Of a stretch of DNA of 64,000 nucleotides, positions 17,703 through 26,989 are shown in pieces. Positions within the stretch are counted from its first letter, which is position 1; every line of letters begins with the position of its first letter. Made by a program: the position numbers and the translations under genes. This stretch comes from Flavobacterium notoginsengisoli (GTDB lineage Bacteria > Bacteroidota > Bacteroidia > Flavobacteriales > Flavobacteriaceae). Where the stretch lies: contig NZ_JACHLB010000007.1 of the NCBI RefSeq assembly GCF_014207905.1, positions 62,001 to 126,000 on the forward strand, given 5' to 3'. The notes under the pieces were generated by a model, which had not been told where the DNA came from, ran no database searches, and saw only the letters and a program-made list of their open reading frames with translations.

Positions 17703-18236
17703 TTAGTTCACTAACATATCAGCATACATTTTTTTCAGTTTCTGAATTTTCGGATCAATTACAACTTGGCAATATCCCGCTTCTTGATTTTCATTATAAT
17801 AATTCTGATGATAATCTTCAGCTTCATAAAAAACCTCAAAAGGTTTTAACTGTGTTACAATCGGATCGGCATAGGCAGGCTGTACTTCTTCAAAAACTTT
17901 TTCTGCAATCGCTTTTTGTTCCTCATCATGATAAAGTACAATAGAACGATATTGTGTTCCACTGTCCCCACCTTGACGATTTAAAGTTGTCGGATCATGA
18001 CTTGTCATGAATATAAAAATTAAGTCATGATATGAAATTATGTCAGAATTAAATGTTACCTGAATAACTTCTGCATGTCCAGTTCTTCCTGTACAAACTT
18101 CGCGATAAGCAGGATTTTTAATAAATCCATCTGAATATCCTGATTTTATTGATTCTATTCCTTTTAAACGCTGAATTACAGCTTCTATACACCAAAAACA
18201 ACCACCACCAAAGGTGGCTACTGATAAATTTCCCAT
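17703..18236 (-). CDS. msrA: Peptide-methionine (S)-S-oxide reductase
   Basis: This 177-residue enzyme reduces methionine-S-sulfoxide in proteins. The active-site GCFWC motif is at residues 12-16 (FGGGCFWCIEA), with Cys13 as the nucleophile. GYSDGFIKNPAYREVCTGRTGHAEVIQV and HDPTTLNRQGGDSGTQYRS are the expected substrate-pocket segments, and a recycling Cys is present near the end (GYCQVVIDPKI). The length is typical of a stand-alone MsrA with no fused MsrB. It lies upstream of selO on the same strand, separated by a dispersed hairpin. Confidence 0.96.
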   Translation of the reverse strand: MGNLSVATFGGGCFWCIEAVIQRLKGIESIKSGYSDGFIKNPAYREVCTGRTGHAEVIQVTFNSDIISYHDLIFIFMTSHDPTTLNRQGGDSGTQYRSIVLYHDEEQKAIAEKVFEEVQPAYADPIVTQLKPFEVFYEAEDYHQNYYNENQEAGYCQVVIDPKIQKLKKMYADMLVN

Positions 18237-18387
18237 AAATAATACTTTCTTTTTGTTTATTACCTATTAATTCGATAGGCTATTATGATAATTTATTAAA
18301 AAAAAGTTCTTTTAACTAAATATACTAAACAGATATTTAATGTTTGAAGTTTAGTATTGATAAATTCGCAATTTTATAAAAAAACGA

Positions 18388-18395
18388 TATATTTG
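18388..18395 (+). promoter_or_regulatory. -7 box before class V aminotransferase gene
   Basis: TATATTTG fits TAnnTTTG and lies 25 bases before the ATG at 18419. The nearest upstream TTG is 28 bases away, too far for a good -33 element. Confidence 0.6.
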
Positions 18396-18418
18396 CAGTC
18401 GAACACAAGGCACAACTA

Positions 18419-19906
18419 ATGAATAGCAAAAATAATACCATGACCCTGGAGACCTATTTTCAGGAATTTAGACAGAACATTGTCGGTATAAATCAGGAAT
18501 TTACGTCAGCTTATGGCAGAAAATCAATAATATATACTGACTGGACTGCCAGTGGAAGATTATATCGTCCGATTGAAGAAAAACTTTTGAATGAATTTGG
18601 ACCTTTTGTCGCTAACACGCATACAGAAACTACGGTATCTGGTACTGCTATGACAAAAGCATATCATCATGCTAGACATATTATTAAACGTCATGCTAAT
18701 GCAAATAATGATGATGTTCTAATTACAGACGGAACTGGAATGACGGGTGTGATCAATAAATTCCAGCGTATTTTGGGATTAAAAGTTCCTGAGAACTTGA
18801 AGTCTTTTACGAATGTTCCGGCAGAGAAAAAGCCGATTGTTTTTATTTCACACATGGAACACCATTCTAATCAGACATCTTGGTTAGAAACTATTGCGGA
18901 TGTTGAAATTATTCCGTCTTGCGAAAAAGGACTTTTTAATGTCGAAAACCTTGAAATATTATTAGACAAATATAAAGATAGAACTATTAAAATTGCTTCT
19001 ATTACTGCATGTTCAAATGTTACGGGATTAAGAACACCTTATCACGAAGCAGCAAAAGTTATGCACCAACATAATGGAGTTTGTTTTGTAGATTTTGCCT
19101 GTTCTGGACCTTATGTAGAAGTTGATATGCATCCAACTGACCCAGAAGCCTATTTAGACGCTGTATTCATGTCACCGCATAAATTCTTGGGAGGCCCTGG
19201 AACTTCTGGTGTTTTAATTTTTAATAAAAAATTATACAACAATATGATTCCAGATTGTCCTGGTGGAGGAACAGTAAGCTGGACAAATCCATGGGGAGAA
19301 CATAAATATATCGATAATATCGAAGATCGTGAAGATGGAGGAACTCCAGGTTTTCTTCAAGTAATAAAAACAGCTCTTGCTATTGAGCTGAAAGAAGAAA
19401 TGGGAATCGAAAACATTATGCAGCGTGAACATGAAATTGTAGATTATGTTTTTAGCGAATTAGAACCAGTTTCGAATATCAAAATTTTAGCTGGCCAGCA
19501 TAAAGAGCGTCTTGGTGTAATTTCATTTTTTATTGATGATCTTCACTTTAATTTAGGAGTGAAAATTTTGAATGACCGTTTTGGAATTCAGACTAGAGGA
19601 GGATGCAGCTGTGCAGGAACTTATGGTCACTATTTGTTGCACGTTGATCAGGAAACGTCTAATAAATTGGTTAATGAAATTACAATTGGCGATTTAATCA
19701 AAAAACCGGGATGGATTAGAATGTCTATTCACCCAACGACTACAGATAAAGAAATTGCTTTTGTATGTAAAAGTATAAAAGAGCTAGCTGCTAATCATAA
19801 AGAATGGGCTTTAGATTATTCTTATGACAAGATGAGAAATGAATTTATCCATAAAAATGCTACTTCTTTTGAAGATGAATTAGTTGAAGGATGGTTTAAA
19901 TCTTAA
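18419..19906 (+). CDS. Class V-fold PLP-dependent aminotransferase / cysteine desulfurase-like
   Basis: This 495-residue enzyme has the class V aminotransferase fold used by cysteine desulfurases. The PLP-site His/Asp region is in FVDFACSGPYVEV, and the Schiff-base Lys is in MSPHKFLGGPGTSGVL. ISHMEHHSNQTSW and TRGGCSCAGTYGHYLL are the other conserved loops. The Cys pair GCSCAG sits where desulfurases keep their catalytic loop, but the protein is about 90 residues longer than SufS and the substrate is unclear. A second ATG seven codons downstream (MTLETYF) could be the real start. It is monocistronic with a strong terminator. Confidence 0.8.
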   Translation: MNSKNNTMTLETYFQEFRQNIVGINQEFTSAYGRKSIIYTDWTASGRLYRPIEEKLLNEFGPFVANTHTETTVSGTAMTKAYHHARHIIKRHANANNDDVLITDGTGMTGVINKFQRILGLKVPENLKSFTNVPAEKKPIVFISHMEHHSNQTSWLETIADVEIIPSCEKGLFNVENLEILLDKYKDRTIKIASITACSNVTGLRTPYHEAAKVMHQHNGVCFVDFACSGPYVEVDMHPTDPEAYLDAVFMSPHKFLGGPGTSGVLIFNKKLYNNMIPDCPGGGTVSWTNPWGEHKYIDNIEDREDGGTPGFLQVIKTALAIELKEEMGIENIMQREHEIVDYVFSELEPVSNIKILAGQHKERLGVISFFIDDLHFNLGVKILNDRFGIQTRGGCSCAGTYGHYLLHVDQETSNKLVNEITIGDLIKKPGWIRMSIHPTTTDKEIAFVCKSIKELAANHKEWALDYSYDKMRNEFIHKNATSFEDELVEGWFKS

Positions 19907-19944
19907 GGATTTTAGAAACTATTAAACGTTTATAGTATAATTAT

Positions 19945-19986
19945 TAAACCCGATAGATTTTTTGAAATCTGTCGGGTTTGTTGTTT
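19945..19986 (+). terminator. Rho-independent terminator, AAACCCGA hairpin
   Basis: AAACCCGATAGATTT pairs with AAATCTGTCGGGTTT (one G-T pair), followed by T-rich DNA. It closely resembles the terminator at 30705-30748, so the same hairpin type recurs. Confidence 0.85.
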
Positions 19987-20010
19987 CTTATGAAAATGAA
20001 TTTTCTAATT

Positions 20011-20107
20011 TAGCCCCGATAGCAGTGGAAATCCTTTTGTACTGGGGTTCAGTACAAAAGATTACTTCGTCAGTTCGCTATCGCTCGTGTGCAACGGATA
20101 GCGGGAC
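20011..20107. repeat. TAGCCCCGATAG...GGATAGCGGGA dispersed repeat
   Basis: This is a GC-richer roughly 97-base block starting TAGCCCCGATAGCAGTGG and ending CAACGGATAGCGGGA. It contains an inner perfect hairpin (CTTTTGTACTG / CAGTACAAAAG, about 20034-20059). Its composition differs from both neighbours, and it matches the style of a repeat seen many times in Flavobacterium intergenic regions. An open frame crosses it but has no coding character. Confidence 0.75.
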
Positions 20108-20148
20108 AATTGGTCTTGGAAAAATCGATTTTGTCTGCTTCAAAAAAA

Positions 20149-21891
20149 TCACATAATCAATCGGACACCGCCGAGATCTGCTACACGATATGAAAATCTA
20201 TTTCCTGGAGAACCAATGAACATAAAGTTTTTTGGTATTTTCCATTTTTCGGAAAGTTCATCGATTATTTCTGGGCCAAATACTCCTTGTATTTCCAAAT
20301 ATTCTATGTCAAGTCCGTCGTAAGCACGATCTAAGACTTCGAGATCTTTTTTCAATGCTTCGTTGCTTGTTGAATCATTTTTAACGTGAACAATTTTTAG
20401 TTTTTTGGTTGTTTCATTGTCTTCAACATATTGTAAAACCTTATTTAAAATTGTGATATCATCACCTTTGGTAAAAAAGACAAACTCCTGCGAATTAATT
20501 TGCGTGCTTAAGTTTTGCAAATAACGATTACTGACAATAACCATTCTTCTTAAGGGTTGATAAAAATATTCTAAAGCTTCGATTAATAACCGAATCAGCA
20601 TTACGCGATTAAGCATGATTCCTATAAATACTAAAGCGGGAATCATATATTGAAGAAAGGTATAGAAAGAATTAATATTAAGTTCCATGTTCCCGATAAA
20701 AGCAGCAATTACAAAACTTACTGCAGCGACAACTGCGATACCACGGGCTCGTTCTGGTCTTGGAAGTTTACTGCGTTTATATTTTAAAAGTAAATTTCCG
20801 ATTCCAAATAAAGCCATAACGGCCAAAAATGAGAAAGTATAAACTCCAGCAAGAGATTCTAAATGCCCGCTTGTGGCAAAAAGTACAGAAATACAAAGGA
20901 TTAGAAAACTGATGACAATTCTATAATGTGCGCCTCTTTTGTTTGTTTTGAGGAAATAATTTGGGAGAATTCTATCTAATGTCATTCGGTTTAAAAGTCC
21001 AGAGACACCAACAAACGACGTTAAAACTGCTCCACATAATACCATAACGGCATCAATAGAAATTAACCAAGCCAGCCAAGCTCCTCCTGTTGTTTGCCCT
21101 AAATGTGCTAAAAGAGATTCTTTGTTTTCTCCAACTTCTGTAAGCGGAATTACACTGATTAATAATATGGCAATTACAGGATTAAAGAAACTTACAATTC
21201 CCCACATATTTCGAAGCGTTTTGGGAAAAACTCCATGTTCTTGCTCTTCAACGAAATTGGCAGAACTTTCGAATCCCGAAATTCCGAGCATTGCTGCTGA
21301 AAAACCAAGAAAAAGCGCCGTTCTGATACTTCCTGAAGTAATTGGAGTTTGCCAATTGAAATGAAATATATCTAATCCATGATTCAATATAAACCAAATG
21401 GAGGTTAGAACTAATAAAGTCAATGTTCCGATGTGTGTCAAGAAAATGACAACAGCTACAAATGCAGATTCTCCAATTCCTAAAATTGCCAGTCCAGTAA
21501 ATAAAATCAAAACGACAACAGTAGCGATGGTGACATTTAATCCTTCAAAAATTCCATGTAAATAATGCATTCCTTCTGAAGCAGAAATTACGGCAGTTGC
21601 CATATAAGACAAAACGGTTAAAGTTGCGGCTAAAGAGGCCAAGCGTTTTGTTGAAGTATTTAATAGAACATTATAAGCGCCTCCATTTAATGGAATTGCA
21701 CCAACAACTTCTCCATAAATTTTTCTGAAAAGAAATAAAACAATAGCAACGATCAATAATGAAATCCAAGCATACTGTCCTGCATATAAAATAGTTAATG
21801 CTGAAACATACAAACAGGAAGAGCTAATATCGTTTCCGCAAATTGCAGTTGCCTGTAATTGATTTAATTTTTTGTGTACAATTTCTTTCAT
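20149..21891 (-). CDS. APC-family amino acid permease
   Basis: This 580-residue protein has about 12 membrane helices between residues 15 and 445. The N-terminal ICGNDISSSCLYVSA segment stands for the APC helix-1 GxG-like substrate loop, and GAIPLNGGAYNVLLN is the typical second motif. The last 130 residues are soluble (QEFVFFTKGDDITILNKVLQYVEDN...), resembling a cytosolic regulatory domain related to universal-stress-type folds. The transported substrate cannot be deduced. It is the only gene of its unit and ends just beside the dispersed repeat. Confidence 0.85.
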   Translation of the reverse strand: MKEIVHKKLNQLQATAICGNDISSSCLYVSALTILYAGQYAWISLLIVAIVLFLFRKIYGEVVGAIPLNGGAYNVLLNTSTKRLASLAATLTVLSYMATAVISASEGMHYLHGIFEGLNVTIATVVVLILFTGLAILGIGESAFVAVVIFLTHIGTLTLLVLTSIWFILNHGLDIFHFNWQTPITSGSIRTALFLGFSAAMLGISGFESSANFVEEQEHGVFPKTLRNMWGIVSFFNPVIAILLISVIPLTEVGENKESLLAHLGQTTGGAWLAWLISIDAVMVLCGAVLTSFVGVSGLLNRMTLDRILPNYFLKTNKRGAHYRIVISFLILCISVLFATSGHLESLAGVYTFSFLAVMALFGIGNLLLKYKRSKLPRPERARGIAVVAAVSFVIAAFIGNMELNINSFYTFLQYMIPALVFIGIMLNRVMLIRLLIEALEYFYQPLRRMVIVSNRYLQNLSTQINSQEFVFFTKGDDITILNKVLQYVEDNETTKKLKIVHVKNDSTSNEALKKDLEVLDRAYDGLDIEYLEIQGVFGPEIIDELSEKWKIPKNFMFIGSPGNRFSYRVADLGGVRLIM

Positions 21892-22020
21892 CAGTATTTA
21901 TTTAACACTTTAAGCAAAAAACAATAAGTAACAAATAATTAGAATCGAGGAAGAGGCGGATATTAAATTGAATATTCATTATATACTTTTAGTACCATAA
22001 GAATATTCAATTTAGGGATT

Positions 22021-22491
22021 TTATTTTGTTTCTTGAAATTTTTGTAAGGATAATAAAGCTTGACTTTGAACTTTCTTTTGAAAAAAACCTGTCCAACCTA
22101 ATAAATAACCAGTAGTGCCAAAAGCTTGTTTTGACCATTTCCAAATATCGAAATTGTCTGTATGCTTAATAATTAATCCGTCTTGAAAAACGAATTCGGC
22201 ATAAATTCTATTGATTACTTTTCTGTTTGTTTTGCTGAAATTATAGGTTGCAACCCAATTGGCAGAACCAGTAGAATCGTCTGCTTTTACGTTCGAAAAT
22301 TCAATTTTTATATTTCCTTTACTTTTCAAAAGAAGCATTTCCCACATTTTAGCAACTTGATTTTCTTTTAGCAAACCGAATGCTGGATCAATGAAATGAA
22401 TTTTTGGGTGATAACATTCAATCATTGTTTTGGCATCGGCATTCGCAAAAGCGGTATAAAATTTAGCAATTAAAGCTTCATTAGCATTCAT
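22021..22491 (-). CDS. SnoaL/NTF2-like protein
   Basis: This 156-residue protein has the cone-shaped NTF2-like fold opening (NANEALIAKFYTAFANADAKTMIECYHPKIHFIDPAFG). It continues with strands IEFSNVKADDSTGSANWVATYNF and RVINRIYAEFVFQDGLIIKHTDNFDIWKW. These are the usual SnoaL-like features; such proteins bind or isomerise small ligands, but the ligand here is unknown. No signal peptide is visible. It is followed on the same strand by a run of envelope genes. Confidence 0.8.
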   Translation of the reverse strand: MNANEALIAKFYTAFANADAKTMIECYHPKIHFIDPAFGLLKENQVAKMWEMLLLKSKGNIKIEFSNVKADDSTGSANWVATYNFSKTNRKVINRIYAEFVFQDGLIIKHTDNFDIWKWSKQAFGTTGYLLGWTGFFQKKVQSQALLSLQKFQETK

Positions 22492-22539
22492 AAGAAATAT
22501 ATTTCTGATAAATATAAGATTTATTAGATAAAAAAGAGA

Positions 22540-23064
22540 TTATAATGTACTAATTTCTTTAGCGGTATCAAAAGATTTTTTAGATTTATCGAAAGCGGTA
22601 GAAAAGTAATTCATTTTATTATAGGCAGTAAAATGTCCTGTTTGATTGCCAAAGTTATCTGGACCTCCAGCGATAATAAATCGAACGGCATAAATATCAT
22701 TCTTTTTAAGTTTTAGCCATTCTGTTGGAGTAAAATAGTAATACGATGTTGTTTTGCCCTCTGAAGATTCTTTTACATTTTTGTCTGTGCATGCAATAAC
22801 ATCGGCATTGGCCAAATCTACATATAAACCTCCTGCAATTCTTGCTTTGTCATTTGCGGTGTCAACAGTGATTTTTAAAATACCACCTTTATCAGTTTTC
22901 GCAATTTGAACTTTTATTTCGCCCGTGTAAGCATATTTTTCACAGATAAAAGTATATTCCTGTGTTGCAGAAAAAGGAGCAGAGCCTTTTACGCTAATAC
23001 TTTGCTGCGCCGAAGCAAAAGTTGAAACAAACAATATAATAAAAAGTGGTAGTTTAAAATTCAT
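22540..23064 (-). CDS. Secreted hypothetical protein
   Basis: This 174-residue protein has a clean signal peptide (MNFKLPLFIILFVSTFASAQ, cleavage about 19-20). The mature part is beta-rich with repeated Lys/Thr strands (YTGEIKVQIAKTD, GILKITVDTAND) and a single aromatic YYYFTP segment; I do not recognise the family. It is encoded 13 bases downstream of a lipoprotein gene, which in turn follows the M23 peptidase and SpeE-like genes on the minus strand. Together they look like one envelope operon (24910 down to 22540). Confidence 0.6.
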   Translation of the reverse strand: MNFKLPLFIILFVSTFASAQQSISVKGSAPFSATQEYTFICEKYAYTGEIKVQIAKTDKGGILKITVDTANDKARIAGGLYVDLANADVIACTDKNVKESSEGKTTSYYYFTPTEWLKLKKNDIYAVRFIIAGGPDNFGNQTGHFTAYNKMNYFSTAFDKSKKSFDTAKEISTL

Positions 23065-23077
23065 AGTTAAAATGTAT

Positions 23078-23554
23078 TTATTGATTGGCTAATTTGGCAT
23101 CAAATTTTTCATCCCAATCCATTGATTTTATAGCTGAAACAAGATTGTCTTGATTTACAAAAACACGCAATTCTTTATTCGCTACTTTTTTTGAATATAG
23201 TGCATGGTATCTATAAATGACTTCTTGTTTGGTTTTGTATACTCCGTCTAATTTTAAATCTATGAAACTCCCGTAATACTGTCTAAATCTTTGGCATGTT
23301 TTGGTTAAACGCTCTTCTGTGGTGTTATCCATTACCGATTTGGTTACTTCAGTTTCATTAAAAGGTTTAAATTTTGAAGTATTACAAGTTTCTAAAACTC
23401 TTTTTCCTAAATCATAAGCTTTTCGCTGCTGATTTGCATTCACATCTGCTACAGAAACTTTTTTAATTTTTAAATCTTCAGTATCTCTACTAACTGTTTT
23501 AGATTTACATCCGATTAACAATAACAAACATATAATCAATCCTGCTTTCTTCAT
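23078..23554 (-). CDS. Hypothetical lipoprotein
   Basis: This 158-residue protein has a lipoprotein signal (MKKAGLIICLLLLIGC, lipobox LIGC, lipid-bearing Cys16). The mature domain is Lys-rich with two cysteines (LETCNTSKF and KTCQRFRQYYGSF) and a DUF-like alpha/beta pattern. I do not know its family. It lies 6 bases after the M23 peptidase stop on the same strand, so translation and function are probably linked to envelope maintenance. Confidence 0.6.
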   Translation of the reverse strand: MKKAGLIICLLLLIGCKSKTVSRDTEDLKIKKVSVADVNANQQRKAYDLGKRVLETCNTSKFKPFNETEVTKSVMDNTTEERLTKTCQRFRQYYGSFIDLKLDGVYKTKQEVIYRYHALYSKKVANKELRVFVNQDNLVSAIKSMDWDEKFDAKLANQ

Positions 23555-23560
23555 AACTAT

Positions 23561-24238
23561 TTAAGTAATTTTTAATAATAAGTTAGGATCGGGACAATTT
23601 TCAATATAAAAGTTTAGATCTTTTGCATTGCAAACACCAGGATAATCTCCCCAATAATTTTCAATATTATGAATGATTTGAAAATGGACATGAGGAGCAT
23701 AATCACCATTTACTGCGGGTTTTCCTAGAGTAGCGATTTTGTCGCCTTTTTTGAAATGGTCTCCGATATTTAAATTTTCTATACTTTCTAACGATAAATG
23801 TCCATATAAAGTATAAAATTTCTCATTTTCTACATTATGTTCTAAGATTATAGTTGGGCCGTAATCACCTAAACCTTCATTGTTTTTGAAACTATGTACC
23901 TTTCCATCAAGAGCGGCAAGCACTTGAGTTCCAGCTTCTGTCCATAAATCTAAACCAATATGAATATTTCGTTCAGGCTTGGAATCATTTAAGAATATTG
24001 AACTTCGTTGGTATAAAAACCTTCCCTCAATATAGCCTCCAAAAGCAACTCGAGCGTTGTTTTCTTTTAAATAATTAGAAATATATTTTTCGAAATCTTC
24101 AGAAGTTTCGAGTTTTGCATCAATCAATTCTTGATTTGAAACAGATAAATTCAATGGTATATAATCTGATAGATCAATTTCAGCATCGATTATTTTAGTA
24201 GGAGGTAAGGCATTTAATATGGAGGTAAGGGGTTTCAT
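23561..24238 (-). CDS. M23-family metallopeptidase-like protein
   Basis: This 225-residue protein has the LytM/M23 core without a signal peptide or membrane helix. Zinc ligands visible are H93 and D97 in HIGLD and the second site HVHFQ (about residues 180-184), with the LYGHLS strand between them carrying a further His. Members cleave peptide cross-links of murein or, if degenerate, act as EnvC-type activators; here the ligand set appears complete. The absence of an export signal is odd for this family and suggests a mis-set start or a cytosolic role. It is followed closely by a lipoprotein gene. Confidence 0.85.
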   Translation of the reverse strand: MKPLTSILNALPPTKIIDAEIDLSDYIPLNLSVSNQELIDAKLETSEDFEKYISNYLKENNARVAFGGYIEGRFLYQRSSIFLNDSKPERNIHIGLDLWTEAGTQVLAALDGKVHSFKNNEGLGDYGPTIILEHNVENEKFYTLYGHLSLESIENLNIGDHFKKGDKIATLGKPAVNGDYAPHVHFQIIHNIENYWGDYPGVCNAKDLNFYIENCPDPNLLLKIT

Positions 24239-24244
24239 AAAAAT

Positions 24245-24910
24245 TTAAGCAACTTTATTTATAATTATTAATTCATTGTGAGTTTCTATACGTGGAAGCA
24301 TTTTAGCAGTAAAGGTTTTCGGATTTACTTCAGAAATATATTTTCTGTTTCTAACATTGTGAGCTTCATCTAGAATCATTGTATTAAACAAAATAAAACC
24401 ATCATCTTTTAAAAGTGCACAAACTCTATTTAAAAAGAATTTTTCAAATAAAAAGTTTGGCATATTAGTATCTTCAAAAACATCTATGATGATAAGATTG
24501 TATTGCTCTTTCGTTTTTAGTACAAATTCGAACGCGTCATCAATTACAAGTTCTAATTGTTCAATTTGATTCAAATTAAAATATTGATTAGCTACCTGTA
24601 TCATATCTGGATCAATTTCTACTCCAGTAATTTTTTCTTTATATTCAATTTCATCAACTAAGGTTTTTACAACGCTACCGCCGGCAACACCAAGCAGTAA
24701 TATATGGTTCATCTTTAAAATTTTTTCGTAACCAATATTTCTTAGTCCGTACCTTAATATACGTTGCAGACTTCCGTACGAATAATTAGTGTTTTCAGAG
24801 TCCAATACCAATTCGCCATTTGCCCAGGTAACTTCGATTATTTTGCTTCTTGCAGATTTCTTTTTGAATATTTTTATTGGAATAATATAACTGAAAAATT
24901 TTTGAATCAT
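24245..24910 (-). CDS. Spermidine synthase-like methyltransferase-fold protein
   Basis: This 221-residue protein has a class I methyltransferase fold of the spermidine synthase type. The cofactor-binding loop is LLLGVAGGSVVKTL (about 71-84), followed by the acidic VEIDPDMIQVANQYF strand and IDDAFEFVLKTKEQYNLIIIDVFED, where the Asp of the polyamine synthase active site would be. It is shorter than true SpeE and lacks its N-terminal beta domain, so its substrate is uncertain. It heads the minus-strand envelope unit and is divergent from the plsC-like gene. Confidence 0.75.
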   Translation of the reverse strand: MIQKFFSYIIPIKIFKKKSARSKIIEVTWANGELVLDSENTNYSYGSLQRILRYGLRNIGYEKILKMNHILLLGVAGGSVVKTLVDEIEYKEKITGVEIDPDMIQVANQYFNLNQIEQLELVIDDAFEFVLKTKEQYNLIIIDVFEDTNMPNFLFEKFFLNRVCALLKDDGFILFNTMILDEAHNVRNRKYISEVNPKTFTAKMLPRIETHNELIIINKVA

Positions 24911-24974
24911 TTTTAATGCTTTTACTCAAATTTAGTATTAAATCTTTTATTTTGCATGAAATTTTGAATGATTA

Positions 24975-25526
24975 ATGAAAAAACTATTGTACAAATTCAT
25001 ATTTTTTAAGCTAATGGGCTGGAAAATAGTAGGAATAGAAAATGCTGAAGTAAAGAAATGTATTTTGATGGTTATGCCACATACAAGTAATCACGACTTT
25101 TATATCGGATTATTTACTAGAGGTATTTCTGGTTTACAAATGAATTGGGTCGGAAAAAAAGAATTATTTAAATTTCCTTTTGGTTTTTATTTTAGAAATG
25201 TTGGTGGTGAACCATTAGATCGTTCAGGCGGATTGAACAAAGTAGATGCAATTGCAGCAATTTTTGAACGTAAAGAAACTTTTCGTTTAGCCGTTGCTCC
25301 AGAAGGAACTAGAAAAGCGGTTGAAACAATTAAAACCGGATTCTATTTTATAGCGCTTAAAGCGAATGTGCCAATTGTTCCCGTAGCTTTTGATTGGGGT
25401 AAAAAAGAAGTAAATTTAGGAAAACCATTTTTCCCAACTGGAAACTACGATGCTGATTTCGAAATTTTGAAAAAACATTATAAAGGAGTTTTGGGGAAAA
25501 TTCCAGAAAATGGGGTAAAGCTATAA
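24975..25526 (+). CDS. 1-acyl-glycerol-3-phosphate acyltransferase-like protein
   Basis: This 183-residue PlsC-family protein has the catalytic HX4D motif in MPHTSNHDFYIG (residues about 35-41). The substrate-binding segment APEGTR corresponds to the family's EGTR motif, and VPIVPVAFDW is motif IV. It is shorter than canonical PlsC (about 240 residues) and has no long N-terminal anchor, which is common in the flavobacterial subgroup. It probably acylates a lysophospholipid or related lipid at the inner membrane. It is divergent from the SpeE-like gene by 64 bases. Confidence 0.85.
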   Translation: MKKLLYKFIFFKLMGWKIVGIENAEVKKCILMVMPHTSNHDFYIGLFTRGISGLQMNWVGKKELFKFPFGFYFRNVGGEPLDRSGGLNKVDAIAAIFERKETFRLAVAPEGTRKAVETIKTGFYFIALKANVPIVPVAFDWGKKEVNLGKPFFPTGNYDADFEILKKHYKGVLGKIPENGVKL

Positions 25527-25712
25527 TTTCTGAGAATTTTTTCAAACGCGTGAGAATCGCATATTTGAAAATTTTCTGGACCAATCTCCAAATACGCGCT
25601 AATTTTTCAATTATGAAAATCTGTGATTTAAAGTGACTTTTATTTCAATTCAATTGTTGTTTCAAAAAAATGATTAAACTATTAAATTGTTAAAGGTTTC
25701 GAGGTATTATAA

Positions 25713-25739
25713 TTGTAAAAATAAAGATCTTTACTTTTG
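25713..25739 (+). promoter_or_regulatory. Promoter of M14 peptidase gene
   Basis: TTG 25713-25715 and TACTTTTG 25732-25739 form a -33/-7 pair with a short 16-base spacer. The in-frame TTG at 25737 lies inside this box, which argues that translation starts at the ATG 25758 instead. Confidence 0.6.
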
Positions 25740-25757
25740 TCAACTAATCAAAACATA

Positions 25758-26912
25758 ATGAATTTAGAACAGCTTTTTACACAATACAAAGAACCATCAA
25801 TATCTGGAAGATATGTTACTCTAGATGATATCAAACCTCTTTTAGATAAATTAAATACAGACAATCAAGTTCAGCTTTTAGGAAAATCTGTTTTAGGAGA
25901 ATCTATATATAATTATCAAATCGGTACAGGTGCAACGCGTGTATATTTATGGTCGCAAATGCACGGAAACGAAAGTACCACTACAAAAGCATTATTTGAC
26001 TTCATCAACTTGCTAAATGATGAAACCGATTTTGCTAAGAAAATGCTGGAGACTTTTACCTTTTTGTGTATCCCGATTTTAAATCCCGATGGAGCACGAC
26101 TTTATACACGTGCAAATGCAAATGAAATTGACTTAAATCGTGATTCACAAAATCTAACGCAGCCAGAAAGTAATATTTTGCGTAAAGTATTTGAGCAATT
26201 TAAACCTCATTACTGTTTTAACCTACATGATCAACGTACCATTTTTGGAGCGGGAACCGATGGAAAACCTGCTACAGTTTCTTTTTTAGCTCCTTCTTAT
26301 AATGAAGAAAGAGATGTTAATGATGTTAGATTAAAAGCAATTAACATCATTGCAGGTATTAATGAAGAACTTCAAAAATATATTCCTGGGCAGATTGGTC
26401 GCTTCGATGATTCTTTTAATATTAATTGTATCGGGGACACTTTTCAATTTTTAGGAGTTCCTACGATATTATTTGAGGCAGGACACTATCCAGATGACTA
26501 CGAAAGGGAAATTACCCGTAAATTCATATTTTTCTCGTTAATTTTGAGCTTTAAATTGATTTCCGAAAACGATTTAGTTGATAATAGATTTGGTGAATAT
26601 TTGAATATTTCACAAAATAATGTGGTTTTTTATGATTTTATGTATAAAAATGTCAAAATAAATTATGATGGTATCGAAATTATTACGAATTTTGTCGCAC
26701 AATACAAAGAAGAATTAATCGAAAATAAGATTCATTTTAATGCTTACATCGTAGAAGTAGGCGAATTGGAAAAATATTTTGGACATTATGAATACGACGC
26801 TAAAGGGCAAGAATATTCAGACGATTTCTCAAATTTTCCAAAAGTGGGTCAAAAAGCAAATTTTTATTTAAATAAAAATGTTAAATTTGTTAACGGATTA
26901 ATAAAAAGTTAA
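25758..26912 (+). CDS. M14-family zinc carboxypeptidase
   Basis: This protein is about 384 residues long from ATG 25758; an upstream TTG at 25737 would overlap the -7 box and is rejected. M14 features are the HxxE zinc pair in SQMHGNESTT, the substrate Arg in LNRDSQN, the third zinc His in NLHDQRTIFGAG and the general-base Glu in LFEAGHYPDDYER. It has no signal peptide, so it is likely cytosolic; murein-peptide or protein C-terminal processing are the usual roles. The C-terminal 100 residues (NNVVFYDFMYKNVK...) form a separate beta domain seen in flavobacterial members. Confidence 0.85.
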   Translation: MNLEQLFTQYKEPSISGRYVTLDDIKPLLDKLNTDNQVQLLGKSVLGESIYNYQIGTGATRVYLWSQMHGNESTTTKALFDFINLLNDETDFAKKMLETFTFLCIPILNPDGARLYTRANANEIDLNRDSQNLTQPESNILRKVFEQFKPHYCFNLHDQRTIFGAGTDGKPATVSFLAPSYNEERDVNDVRLKAINIIAGINEELQKYIPGQIGRFDDSFNINCIGDTFQFLGVPTILFEAGHYPDDYEREITRKFIFFSLILSFKLISENDLVDNRFGEYLNISQNNVVFYDFMYKNVKINYDGIEIITNFVAQYKEELIENKIHFNAYIVEVGELEKYFGHYEYDAKGQEYSDDFSNFPKVGQKANFYLNKNVKFVNGLIKS

Positions 26913-26989
26913 TTTTTTTGTGAATTTGTTGTTTTTTATATATAATTTTATACTTTGTAATAGCAATTAGTAATATTAATTAAACAATT

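Noticed and set aside
19962-20156. Open frame of 64 codons
   Set aside because: It runs through the terminator and the dispersed repeat and has no coding character.
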